A stretch of 64,000 nt of DNA, from contig JAFEEG010000012.1 of assembly GCA_018241225.1 (NCBI GenBank), forward strand, positions 62,001-126,000, in the 5' to 3' direction. The DNA comes from Pseudomonadota bacterium. GTDB lineage: Bacteria; Pseudomonadota; Gammaproteobacteria; Burkholderiales; Burkholderiaceae_C. Position 1 is the stretch's first letter, and each line of letters starts with the position of its first letter. The notes under the pieces are model-generated. The model saw nothing but the letters and a program-made list of their open reading frames with translations, ran no database searches and had not been told where the DNA came from. The translations under genes and the position numbers were made by a program. Below, one piece after another: positions 1 through 7,443 of this stretch.

Positions 1-626
1 CCAACTGGGCCTTCCTGGACAAGCTCTGGGTGCCCGCCATCGAGACGGTGCAGATCGCCCTGTGGGGCACGCTGCTGGCGGTGATCCTGGCCGTGCCGGT
101 GTGCTTCTTCGCGGCGCGCAACCTCACGCCCAACATGGTGGTCTACCAGTTCACGCGGCAGGTCTTCAACGTGACGCGCGGCATCAATGAGATCATTCTT
201 GCGCTGGTGTTCGTGGCGGCCGTGGGCCTGGGGCCTTTTCCGGGCGTGCTGGCCCTGGCGGTGCATGGCGCGGGCATGCTGGGCAAGTTCTTCAGCGAAT
301 CCATCGAGGAGATCGACGCCGGCCCCATCGAGGCGCTGCGCGCCACCGGCGCCGGGCCGGTGCAGGTCATCATCTTCGGCGTGCTGCCGCAGGTGGTCAC
401 GGCCTGGATCGCGGTGGTGCTCTATCGCTTCGAGACCAACCTGCGCCAGGCCACCGTGCTGGGCATGGTGGGGGCCGGCGGCATCGGCTTCGAGCTGGTG
501 GGCAGCATGAAGCTGTTCCAGTACCAGGACACCGCCACCTGCATCCTGGTGATCATCGCGATGGTGATGGCCGCCGACTACGTCTCCACCCGGCTGCGCG
601 CATGGATCCAGAAGGGAGCGCACTGA
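1..626 (+). CDS. phnE: Phosphonate ABC transporter permease PhnE (5' end outside window)
   Basis: Inner-membrane permease of a phosphonate-type ABC importer. The reading frame is open from base 3, so the start lies upstream and 207 C-terminal residues are visible. Several hydrophobic membrane spans alternate with the cytoplasmic EAA-type loop (EALRATGAG...GVLPQ) that contacts the ATPase; the tail 'ATVLGMVGAGGIGFEL' is typical of PhnE/PtxC permeases. PhnC and PhnD homologues would be expected just upstream, outside the window. The iron-dependent dehydrogenase 53 bp downstream suggests a phosphonate uptake-and-use operon. The exact substrate (2-aminoethylphosphonate, phosphite or another) cannot be read from this fragment. 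Confidence 0.9.
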   Translation, partial: NWAFLDKLWVPAIETVQIALWGTLLAVILAVPVCFFAARNLTPNMVVYQFTRQVFNVTRGINEIILALVFVAAVGLGPFPGVLALAVHGAGMLGKFFSESIEEIDAGPIEALRATGAGPVQVIIFGVLPQVVTAWIAVVLYRFETNLRQATVLGMVGAGGIGFELVGSMKLFQYQDTATCILVIIAMVMAADYVSTRLRAWIQKGAH

Positions 627-679
627 TGGCGTCACGCAATCAACACGCGACCCAGGTCTACTCCACAACCTAGAAACCC

Positions 680-1777
680 ATGTCGCACGAATTCTTCAAT
701 CCCGTATGCAGCGTGTACGGGGCCGGGGCACTGTCGTCCCTGCCAAAGCTGCTGGCTGGCCGCAAGGCCGTGATCGTGACCTTTCCCGAGGCCCGCCAAC
801 TGGGCCTGGTGGACCGGCTGCAGGACCTGCTGGGCGAGCAGATGGCGGGCGTGATCGACTCGGTGTTGCCCAACCCCGACGTGGCCGAACTGGGCCCGCT
901 GTACGAGGCCTTCTGGCGCGACCCCGACGGCGCCGAAGTGATCGTGGCCGTGGGAGGCGGCAGCTCCATCGATACGGCTAAGGCCCTGATGGTGGGCACC
1001 GAAAGCGGTCGCTTCGAAGAGCTTGTCGCCGCCCTGACCGCAGGCGCGCCGTTCAAGCCGGCGCGCGTGAAGACCTTGATCGCCGTGCCCACCACCGCCG
1101 GCACGGGCAGCGAGGTGACCCCCTGGGCCACCGTGTGGGACCGCAACGCCCAGCGCAAGTATTCGCTTCACCTGCGCGAGACCTGGCCCACGGCTGCCAT
1201 CGTCGACCCCGAACTCATGTTGTCGCTGCCGGCCTCGGTCACGCTGCAAAGCGGCCTGGACGCGCTCTCGCATGCGCTCGAATCGATCTGGAACGTCAAT
1301 GCCAACGCCATCTCCGACACCTTCGCGGTGGCGGCGGTGCAAGAGATCTTCGAAGCCTTGCCGCGTCTCATGCGCAAGCCGGGCGACGTGCAGTTGCGCG
1401 GCCGCATGGCGCTGGCTGCGCTCAAGGCCGGCATGGCGTTCTCCAACACCCGCACGGCGCTGGCGCATTCCATCTCCTACGAGATGACGCTGCGCTACGG
1501 GCTGCCGCACGGCATTGCCTGTTCGTTCCCGCTGCCCATGGTGCTGCTGCGCGCGATCGGGCACGATGCCCAGCGCGATGCGGTTCTTGCGCAGGCGCTC
1601 GGCCCGTTGGATGCCGCGCCCGCGCGGCTTGCCGCCTTCATCGAACGCCTGGGCGTGAAGACGCGCTTTGCCGACTATGGCGTCTCGAACGAGCAGGCCG
1701 ACCAGATGGTGGCGCACGCGCTGACCGGTGCGCGCGGCAAGAACTTCATCGGCACCGCGCAGAAAGTGGCGGCGTAG
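680..1777 (+). CDS. Iron-containing alcohol dehydrogenase, phosphonate-cluster type
   Basis: A 365-residue group III (Fe-dependent) alcohol dehydrogenase. The NAD(P)-binding loop GGGSSIDTAKA lies at residues 92-102. The four expected metal ligands are in place: D194 and H198 (GLDALSHALE), H263 (ALAHSIS) and H277 (GLPHGIA). It follows phnE by 53 bp on the same strand, so it probably reduces or oxidises an aldehyde/alcohol formed from a phosphonate. Related enzymes are annotated as phosphonoacetaldehyde reductase (PhpC/FomC-like) or PsrA; maleylacetate reductase is a more distant alternative. Family certain, substrate inferred from context only. Confidence 0.85.
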   Translation: MSHEFFNPVCSVYGAGALSSLPKLLAGRKAVIVTFPEARQLGLVDRLQDLLGEQMAGVIDSVLPNPDVAELGPLYEAFWRDPDGAEVIVAVGGGSSIDTAKALMVGTESGRFEELVAALTAGAPFKPARVKTLIAVPTTAGTGSEVTPWATVWDRNAQRKYSLHLRETWPTAAIVDPELMLSLPASVTLQSGLDALSHALESIWNVNANAISDTFAVAAVQEIFEALPRLMRKPGDVQLRGRMALAALKAGMAFSNTRTALAHSISYEMTLRYGLPHGIACSFPLPMVLLRAIGHDAQRDAVLAQALGPLDAAPARLAAFIERLGVKTRFADYGVSNEQADQMVAHALTGARGKNFIGTAQKVAA

Positions 1778-1810
1778 GCCCCGCTTCTCCTTCGCGCTGG
1801 GGAGAAATGA

Positions 1811-1839
1811 AAAAAGCGCGCGGCACGCGCGGCGCGTTT
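1811..1839 (+). terminator. Possible terminator after the Fe-ADH gene
   Basis: A run of A, then GCGCG (1816-1820), a 5-nt loop and CGCGC (1826-1830), followed by GGCGCG and TTT. It sits 40-60 nt after the dehydrogenase stop. The short T tract makes it a weak candidate. Confidence 0.35.
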
Positions 1840-1875
1840 AAGGAAATGTTCGGAATTTCCTAAGCATTTCTTAAA
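1837..1875. promoter_or_regulatory. Nested inverted repeat upstream of the hemerythrin gene
   Basis: An AT-rich patch in a GC-rich background holds two nested inverted repeats: outer TTTAAG (1837-1842) with CTTAAA (1870-1875), and inner AGGAAAT (1841-1847) with ATTTCCT (1855-1861) around a 7-nt centre. It lies 116-154 nt upstream of the hemerythrin-like start codon, a plausible operator or promoter position. No regulator is identified and it does not match the FNR consensus. Confidence 0.4.
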
Positions 1876-1990
1876 GGCGCCGCGGGCCCCCCGTTCCTAG
1901 ACTTTGTTCCAAGGCAGGCGAGTGCATGGTGCACTGCCGCCGAGGACGCCGAACCGAGGCACCAGTCACCAGGAACGAGAGAGAGCCATC

Positions 1991-2704
1991 ATGAAGATCG
2001 ATACCCGCGAGCTGAACGAGATCCAGCGCATTGCCAATGCCGCCCAGACGCGGCTGGACATCTACCGAACCATCCACAAGGCGCTGCGCGCGCTGCTGTC
2101 GGACACCCTGGTGGCCGTGGGCCGCATGGACGTGCACGACGAACTGGAGCTGGCGCAGACCACGCAGCGCACGCTGCAGATGCTGGACTTCCTGCGCTCG
2201 CACCTGGGGCACGAAAACGCGTTCATCCACCCGGCGCTGGAGGCGCGCACGCCCGGCGCCAGCGACCACATCGCGCACGACCACGTTCATCACGAGGCCG
2301 AGATCGACGCACTGGCAGCCGCCACCACAGCGCTGCTCAATACCGAGGCCAAGGAGCGCGACGCGGCCGCGCTGGTGCTCTACCACCGCCTGTCGCTGTT
2401 CGTGGCGCACAACTTCGAGCACATGCACGTGGAAGAGAGCGCGCACAACAGCGCGCTGTGGGCCCACTACACCGATGCCGAACTGGTGGATCTGCACAAC
2501 CGCCTGGTGGCCAGCATCCCGCCCGAGGAAATGATGTTCTGCATGCGCTGGATGGTGCCCTTCATGAACCCCGGCGAGCGTGCAGCCGTGCTGGCCGACA
2601 TGCGTGCCCACGCACCGGCACCGGCCTTTGCCGCGGTGCTGGAACTGGCGCGCCCGCACCTGCAGGCGCGCGAGTGGGACAAGCTGATGCTGGCGCTTGG
2701 CTGA
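1991..2704 (+). CDS. Hemerythrin-like cation-binding domain protein
   Basis: A 237-residue, mostly helical protein with the His/Glu pattern of hemerythrin-like four-helix bundles: 'LGHENAFIHPAL', 'HIAHDHVHHEAEIDAL' and 'VAHNFEHMHVEES' supply candidate di-iron ligands. Such proteins bind O2, NO or iron and often take part in nitrosative or oxygen sensing. The ATG at 1991 is preceded by a GAGAGAG Shine-Dalgarno-like run; the frame stays open upstream but without family resemblance. The gene stands alone, 9 bp before the convergent stop of ridA. No signal peptide is visible, so it is probably cytoplasmic. The specific role is unknown. Confidence 0.8.
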   Translation: MKIDTRELNEIQRIANAAQTRLDIYRTIHKALRALLSDTLVAVGRMDVHDELELAQTTQRTLQMLDFLRSHLGHENAFIHPALEARTPGASDHIAHDHVHHEAEIDALAAATTALLNTEAKERDAAALVLYHRLSLFVAHNFEHMHVEESAHNSALWAHYTDAELVDLHNRLVASIPPEEMMFCMRWMVPFMNPGERAAVLADMRAHAPAPAFAAVLELARPHLQAREWDKLMLALG

Positions 2705-2713
2705 TGAAGGTGC

Positions 2714-3097
2714 CTACGCGGTGGGCGCAACCACCGCGTAGGCCACGATCTCGATGCGCATGCCCGGCACCGCCAGCGCGGTAACGCCCACACTGGAGCG
2801 ATTGGGGTAGGGCGCCTCGAAGAACTCGCGGTACACGGCATCGACCGCGGCCATGTCGCCGATGTCCGTCAGGTAGATCAGCACCTGCGCCACGTCGCAC
2901 AGGTCGCCGCCGGCGGCTTGCATGGCGCGCCGAAGGTTGGCGAAGGTCAGGCGCGCCTGGTCCTCGATGAGGCCGGTGTCGATGCGGCCGTCGCCAAGCA
3001 CCGGGCCGTGCGCGGTAAAGACCAGGCCGCAGGCCTTCACCGCCCAGGAGAAGGGCTGCTTGAGCGCCGGCAGGCCGGTGTCGACGATCTCTTTCAT
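2714..3097 (-). CDS. RidA family (YjgF/YER057c/UK114) protein
   Basis: A 127-residue RidA-type protein. The family hydrolyses reactive enamine/imine intermediates made by PLP enzymes, or in divergent subgroups acts on other small substrates. Visible family features are the N-terminal beta region, 'QARLTFANLRRAMQAAG', 'VAQVLIYLTDI', and the C-terminal 'VTALAVPGMRIEIVAYA', where archetypal RidA carries the substrate-binding Arg. Its ATG overlaps the stop of the upstream aminotransferase by 4 bp (ATGA), indicating translational coupling. Pairing a PLP aminotransferase with an imine-hydrolysing partner is chemically sensible. Confidence 0.85.
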   Translation of the reverse strand: MKEIVDTGLPALKQPFSWAVKACGLVFTAHGPVLGDGRIDTGLIEDQARLTFANLRRAMQAAGGDLCDVAQVLIYLTDIGDMAAVDAVYREFFEAPYPNRSSVGVTALAVPGMRIEIVAYAVVAPTA

Positions 3098-4314
3098 GCG
3101 GACTTGATCACCTCGGCCATGGCCTCGGCAACGGCTTGCACGTTGCCGCTGTTCAGGCCGGAGATGCACAGGCGCCCCGAGCGCACCAGGTAGACCGCGT
3201 GCTGTTCGCGCAGGCGGTCGACCTGCGATTCGCTCAAGCCGGTGTAGCTGAACATGCCGCGCTGGCTCAGCAGGTAGCCGAAGTCGCGCTCGCCGCGGAA
3301 GGTCTCGTGCAGCGCCGCGTGCAACTGTTCGCGCATGGCGCGGATGCGCTTTCGCATGACGGCCGTTTCCTGCGTCCAGCCGGCCAGCAGCTGCGTGTCG
3401 CCCAGCACCTTGGCGACCACGCGCGCGCCGTGGGTGGGCGGCGTGGAGTAGATGCGCCGCACGCCGGCCTGGAGCTGGCCCAGCACGGTGTCCGCGTCCT
3501 TGCGGTCGTGGCAGACCACGCTCAGGCCGCCGCAGCGCTCGCCGTAGAAGGAGAAGTTCTTGGAAAAGGAATTGGCCACGAAGAACTGCAGGCCTGCGTC
3601 GGCCAGCGCGCGCACGGCAAAGGCGTCTTCCTCCAGGCCGTCGCCGAAGCCCTGGTAGGCCATGTCGACGAAGGCAATCAGCTCGCGCTCGCGCAGCACC
3701 GGAATCAGCGCGTCCCATTGCGCCGGGCTCAGGTCGACCCCCGTGGGGTTGTGGCAGCTGGCGTGCAGCAGCACGACGCTCTGGCGCGGCAGGCCTTGCA
3801 GGCACTCCAGCATGGCGTCGAAGCGCAGCCCGCCCGTAGCGGCGTCGTAGTAGGGATAGGTGTGCACCTTGAGGCCGGCGGCCTCGAACAGGACGCGGTG
3901 GTTGTCCCAGGTCGGGTCGCTCACCCAGACTTCCGATGCGGGGAAATAGCGGTGCAGGAAATCGGCACCCACGCGCAGCGCGCCCGAGCCGCCCAGCGTC
4001 TGCATGGTGGCAATGCGCCCGGCCGTCACAGCCGCGTGATCCGCGCCGAACACCATGCGCTGCACGCCGGCACGAAAGTCGGGCAGGCCGTGCATCGGCA
4101 GGTAGGGGCGCGGGCCGATCTCGCGCAACAGCGCCTCTTCGGCCTGGCGCACCGCGTCCAGCACGGGCAGGCGGCCGGCATCGTCGAAGTACAGCCCGAT
4201 GGACAGGCTCACCTTGTTCGCGCGCGGGTCGGCCTGGTAGGCGTCCATCAGGCCGAGGATGGGGTCGCCGGCATAGGGCGGAATGTGGGCGAACAGTGCA
4301 GGTGTGGCGGTCAT
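3094..4314 (-). CDS. Aromatic/aspartate aminotransferase, class I fold
   Basis: A 406-residue PLP-dependent aminotransferase of the AspC/TyrB group. 'LFAHIPPYAGDPILGL' at the N-terminus, 'HASCHNPTGVD' near 185-194 and the PLP-lysine motif 'NSFSKNFSFYGERCG' with K252 identify it. The start ATG at 4314 was chosen because homologues begin immediately before 'LFAHIPPYAGDP'; a longer frame to 4392 would run into the regulatory region shared with the divergent lrp-type gene. It probably transfers amino groups between aromatic or acidic amino acids and 2-oxoglutarate. The divergent Lrp/AsnC gene is the likely regulator. Aspartate versus aromatic preference cannot be told by eye. Confidence 0.9.
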   Translation of the reverse strand: MTATPALFAHIPPYAGDPILGLMDAYQADPRANKVSLSIGLYFDDAGRLPVLDAVRQAEEALLREIGPRPYLPMHGLPDFRAGVQRMVFGADHAAVTAGRIATMQTLGGSGALRVGADFLHRYFPASEVWVSDPTWDNHRVLFEAAGLKVHTYPYYDAATGGLRFDAMLECLQGLPRQSVVLLHASCHNPTGVDLSPAQWDALIPVLRERELIAFVDMAYQGFGDGLEEDAFAVRALADAGLQFFVANSFSKNFSFYGERCGGLSVVCHDRKDADTVLGQLQAGVRRIYSTPPTHGARVVAKVLGDTQLLAGWTQETAVMRKRIRAMREQLHAALHETFRGERDFGYLLSQRGMFSYTGLSESQVDRLREQHAVYLVRSGRLCISGLNSGNVQAVAEAMAEVIKSA

Positions 4315-4432
4315 TTGTTGCGCAGAGATGGATGATTCAATGCGAGAATTTTCTGGCTGAAGATTTGGACAGCCAAGAGATTTTTTGTGCACGCATAAAT
4401 CAGGCGATTAGTGAGAGCGTGGAGAAAAAATT
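4315..4432. promoter_or_regulatory. AT-rich divergent control region, aminotransferase / Lrp regulator
   Basis: This 118-bp gap between divergently transcribed genes is much richer in A+T than its flanks. It contains the short inverted repeat AGAA-TT-TTCT (4345-4354) and further A/T runs, as Lrp-type proteins prefer. The Lrp-family gene on one side probably binds here to control itself and the aminotransferase-ridA pair. No clear -35/-10 pair is called. Confidence 0.45.
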
Positions 4433-4906
4433 ATGCAAACTGACCTGGACGATACCGACCGCCAGCTGCTGGCCGCCCTGCAAGCCAATGCCCGGCTCAC
4501 CTCCAGCGAACTCGCCCAGCAGGTGGGTTTGTCGCAGTCGCCCTGCTGGCGCCGCATCCGCCGGCTGGAAGAGGCGGGTTTGATCGAGGGCTACCACGCG
4601 CGCCTGGACCGCCGGGGGCTGGGCTATGGGGTTGTGGCTTTCGTGCTGGTCAGCCTCGACTTCCAGAACGAGGCGCGCTCGGCCGAATTCGTGGAGGCGG
4701 TGCGCGCCATTCCCCAGGTGGTCATGTTCCATGGCATCACCGGCGCGGCCGACTTCCTGCTCATGGTGCTGGCCGAAGACCTGGAGAGCTATTCGACGCT
4801 GCTGCAACAGAAGCTGCACCGCCTGCCGGGCGTGCGCCAGGTGCTGACCAGCTTCTCCATCCAGGAGTTCAAGGCCTTGGGGGACTTGCCGATTCCACCG
4901 GCATGA
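4433..4906 (+). CDS. Lrp/AsnC family transcriptional regulator
   Basis: 157 residues with the two standard domains: an N-terminal winged helix ('LDDTDRQLLAALQANARLT', recognition part 'LAQQVGLSQSPCWRRIRRLE') and a C-terminal RAM ligand-binding domain ('VRAIPQVVMFHGITGAADFLLMV' region). Length is normal for the family. It is transcribed away from the aminotransferase-ridA operon, the usual arrangement for local Lrp-type control of an amino-acid gene. The effector is unknown; an amino acid used by the adjacent aminotransferase is a reasonable guess. Confidence 0.92.
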   Translation: MQTDLDDTDRQLLAALQANARLTSSELAQQVGLSQSPCWRRIRRLEEAGLIEGYHARLDRRGLGYGVVAFVLVSLDFQNEARSAEFVEAVRAIPQVVMFHGITGAADFLLMVLAEDLESYSTLLQQKLHRLPGVRQVLTSFSIQEFKALGDLPIPPA

Positions 4907-4951
4907 GCGGGCAGGGCCGCCGCTGCGGGAGGCCGCGCCGGGTTCAGTCAA

Positions 4952-5350
4952 TCAATGCACGCGCAGGAAGGGCGCGATCTGCGGCGGCTCGAACTGCTGC
5001 AGCGTCAGGAAGTTGGAGATGCGCAGGTCGTCGGGCACCGTCTCCACCGCTTGCTCCACATAGGGCGCGCAGGCCAGCTTGCGCAGCGCCTGGCGCTGCT
5101 TGCGCCGCGCCACGATTTCCACGCAGCGCCGGCGCAGCAGCTCGACCACGCGGGTCTCCGCCGCCAGCAGGCGTTCGCGTGCGCGTTGCCAGGGCGCGAA
5201 GTCGGGGGTGTTGGGCCAGGAGCGGGGCGGCTGCAGCGCCCAGAAGTCCTTGCTGCGCCGATTGATGTCGATGTACGAGAGCGTGTCCGCGACGTAGGCT
5301 GCCTCGAGCTCTCGGATGGCCAGGGCGTAGTCGTCGCGCAGTGAAGTCAT
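4952..5350 (-). CDS. Hypothetical protein (132 aa)
   Basis: I do not recognise this family. The 132-residue product is soluble and probably helical, with an acidic/aromatic N-terminus ('IRELEAAYVADTLSYIDINR') and a basic central segment ('RRRCVEIVARRKQRQALRK'). There is no signal peptide, membrane span or Cys cluster. It is a monocistronic minus-strand gene bounded by the convergent Lrp gene and by an AT-rich spacer with an inverted repeat in its upstream region. GC-rich third positions typical of the neighbours support it being a real gene. Confidence 0.6.
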   Translation of the reverse strand: MTSLRDDYALAIRELEAAYVADTLSYIDINRRSKDFWALQPPRSWPNTPDFAPWQRARERLLAAETRVVELLRRRCVEIVARRKQRQALRKLACAPYVEQAVETVPDDLRISNFLTLQQFEPPQIAPFLRVH

Positions 5351-5402
5351 TGGAAGAATCCTCTCGGGCAGGACTCCAGTATCAGTGTTTCAAAGAGTAA
5401 AT

Positions 5403-5426
5403 GCACGTCAATTCCATGACACGTGC
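5403..5426. promoter_or_regulatory. Inverted repeat upstream of the 132-aa gene
   Basis: GCACGT (5403-5408) and ACGTGC (5421-5426) face each other across 12 bp, about 53-76 bp upstream of the minus-strand start at 5350. The surrounding 5351-5524 spacer is AT-rich and also contains a weak hairpin (ATTAAATCC ttc GGTTTAAT, near 5475-5494) that could end transcription of the operon arriving from 5525. Site function is inferred from symmetry and position only. Confidence 0.35.
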
Positions 5427-5524
5427 AAATAAAACGGCGCGCAAAAGCCAAATTGAAAGCTAAGGTTTAAAGCAATTAAATCCTTCGGTTTAATTCAATT
5501 GATGCGCGCACGCATCACTGCCGC

Positions 5525-6931
5525 TCAGGCCGCGATCTCGGCCAGCTGCAGCGGGCGCTCCACGCACAGGCGAAAGCGCCCGCGGCCGGTTTTCTCGAGG
5601 TGGATGCCGGGCCTGGATTCGAGCAGGCGGCGGTGCAGCAGCACCAGGCGCGCCTCCAGGTTGTCGGCCACGTCGGGCAGCCGGATGTTGGGGTCCAGGC
5701 GCAATTCGCGATTGCTGAATTCGCAGCGGCCTTGTTGCGTGTATTCGCAAAGCAGCTTCCACAAGATCGCGCCGGCCACGCCTTTGATGAGGTAATTCTG
5801 GTCGATGAAGATGCTGTTGTTGGCGCCGTAGCGGCGCACCAGCAGCGCAGGGCCCGCGGGTGCCGTTGGCAGCGGTGCCGGCGCGGGTGGAGTGGTGGTG
5901 GCCAGTGGGGATTGCGCCCGGGGCGGCTGCGTTGCATCGACCGCTTCGGGTTCGGCCTCCACCTGCAACAGGGCCAGTGCCGCGCCCAGGTGGCCGGCCA
6001 TGGACACCAGCGCGTCTTCGTCCTGGAAGCCGAAGCGCATCTCCTGCGGGCTCTCGACGAACAGCACCCCCAGCAGCTGGCCAGCCGAGACGATGGGCGC
6101 CGCCAGTTGGCTGTGCGGCTCGGCCAGCCCCGGAAAAGGGATGTCGGTGGCCAGACCCAGTTGCGGCTCGATCTCCTGCATGCTGGTGCGCACCGCATGC
6201 GTATAGCTGGCGGCGTTGGTCATGTGGCTGATGCGCACCGGCGTGCGTTCGCGCGCGCACACGCCGATCACGCCGTGGCCCATCTCGATCTCCGAGCCGA
6301 TGCCCGATTGCTCGTAGCCGCAGCTGGCTACCGTGTACAGGCGCTGGCTGGCGGTGTCGAGCATCAGCACCATGGCGTGGCGCACGTCCAGCTGCTCGGA
6401 CAGCACGGCCAGCGACGCCTGCAGCAGCTCGTCGGTGGAGGTGCAGTACGACAGCCGCTGCGACAGGCGCCGCAGCGCCGCCAGCATGTCCAGCCGCGGC
6501 GGTGGCTCGGCCACGCGGTGACCCGGCACGTCGTCGATGGCGAGCACCTGGTACACGTCCGAGCCCAGCAGCTTGAACACGTCGGCCAGGCCCGTATGCG
6601 AGGCAATGCCCGCCAGCTGCGCCTTCATGCCCTCGAACAGCGGGCCCGAGGTTTCGGTGCGCAGGTAGCGCAGCTGCAGCCGGTAGAAGCCGCAGGTCAT
6701 CGGGTGCATCACCAGCACCGTGCCGTAGGGGTTGGCCAGGATGTTCTGGCGCGTCTTGTTGAAGAACTGGAAGGACAGCGCCACGTGCCGCTCGTCCACG
6801 TAGTACACCTGCGAGAGATAGGCCACGTTGGGCGTGCCCTCGGCGTTGCTGGTGGCCATCATGGCCGGCACGATGCCGTCGAAGCAGGCGCGGATGGACT
6901 GCAGCGTGACCGGCGTGGCGCCGGCACTCAT
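5525..6931 (-). CDS. PNPOx-like / GAF / C-terminal winged-helix-like sensor protein
   Basis: A 468-residue protein of three parts. Residues about 10-150 form a pyridoxamine-phosphate-oxidase-like flavin-binding split barrel ('GIVPAMMATSNAEGTPNVAYLS'-type start). Residues about 160-330 are a GAF domain ('TSTDELLQASLAVLSEQLDV', 'QLAAPIVSAGQLLGVLFVES'). A Pro/Ala-rich linker (about 335-365) leads to a C-terminal ~100-residue module ('LIKGVAGAILWKLL', 'EFSNRELRLD', 'DNLEARLVLLHRRLLE') that resembles a winged helix. It is last in a four-gene operon and overlaps the preceding PNPOx gene by 4 bp. A flavin- or small-molecule-sensing regulator is plausible; no experimental function is known to me. Confidence 0.75.
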   Translation of the reverse strand: MSAGATPVTLQSIRACFDGIVPAMMATSNAEGTPNVAYLSQVYYVDERHVALSFQFFNKTRQNILANPYGTVLVMHPMTCGFYRLQLRYLRTETSGPLFEGMKAQLAGIASHTGLADVFKLLGSDVYQVLAIDDVPGHRVAEPPPRLDMLAALRRLSQRLSYCTSTDELLQASLAVLSEQLDVRHAMVLMLDTASQRLYTVASCGYEQSGIGSEIEMGHGVIGVCARERTPVRISHMTNAASYTHAVRTSMQEIEPQLGLATDIPFPGLAEPHSQLAAPIVSAGQLLGVLFVESPQEMRFGFQDEDALVSMAGHLGAALALLQVEAEPEAVDATQPPRAQSPLATTTPPAPAPLPTAPAGPALLVRRYGANNSIFIDQNYLIKGVAGAILWKLLCEYTQQGRCEFSNRELRLDPNIRLPDVADNLEARLVLLHRRLLESRPGIHLEKTGRGRFRLCVERPLQLAEIAA

Positions 6932-7443
6932 GCCTGGGCCTCCTTGACGAGCTGGCTGCCCGCCTTGGGCCCGGGCGTCTGGTCGAAGGCCTCGGAGGGC
7001 GTGAAGCTGATGGCCACCAGGTCTTCCAGCTCGAAGGCGAGCATGGCGCGCACGAACTCCAGCCGGTAGCCGATGCTGCAGATCTCGAACTCCATGGCCT
7101 GCAAGTAGCGCTGCAGCAGCGGCAGGTCGAGTGCCGTGGCCGCCCGGCCGTTGATGCCCGTGCCCTTGACCTGCACCGAGCGATGCGTGCTGGGCGAGCT
7201 GAACACCACGGCAATGCGCCCGCAGGCGGCCAGGTCCTGCAGCAGTTGCCTGGACTGGCTGCGCGCCAGGTACACGGTGATCTCGGTGCCTTGGGCGTTG
7301 ATGCGGCTGCCCACCGCACGCATCAGGCTGGGGCGCAATGCCGCATCGCGCGACGACACGATGACCGAGACGCCTCGGTCGATCATGTCGATGAGCTCGG
7401 GCGACAGCAGCCCGGGCGCCGATGCGTCACGCGCTATGTTCAT
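6928..7443 (-). CDS. Pyridoxamine 5'-phosphate oxidase-like flavoprotein
   Basis: 171 residues with the split-barrel PNPOx-like fold: 'GVSVIVSSRDAALRPSLMRAVG' opens the barrel, and 'RIAVVFSSPSTHRSVQVKG' fits the usual FMN-contacting region. It lacks the full-length PdxH architecture, so vitamin B6 oxidation is unlikely; F420/FMN/heme-binding reductase-like roles are typical for these small proteins. The start at 7443 overlaps the upstream CoA-transferase stop (ATGA), and its own stop overlaps the start of the PNPOx/GAF gene (ATGA). It therefore sits between two coupled partners, one of which repeats its domain. Confidence 0.8.
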   Translation of the reverse strand: MNIARDASAPGLLSPELIDMIDRGVSVIVSSRDAALRPSLMRAVGSRINAQGTEITVYLARSQSRQLLQDLAACGRIAVVFSSPSTHRSVQVKGTGINGRAATALDLPLLQRYLQAMEFEICSIGYRLEFVRAMLAFELEDLVAISFTPSEAFDQTPGPKAGSQLVKEAQA

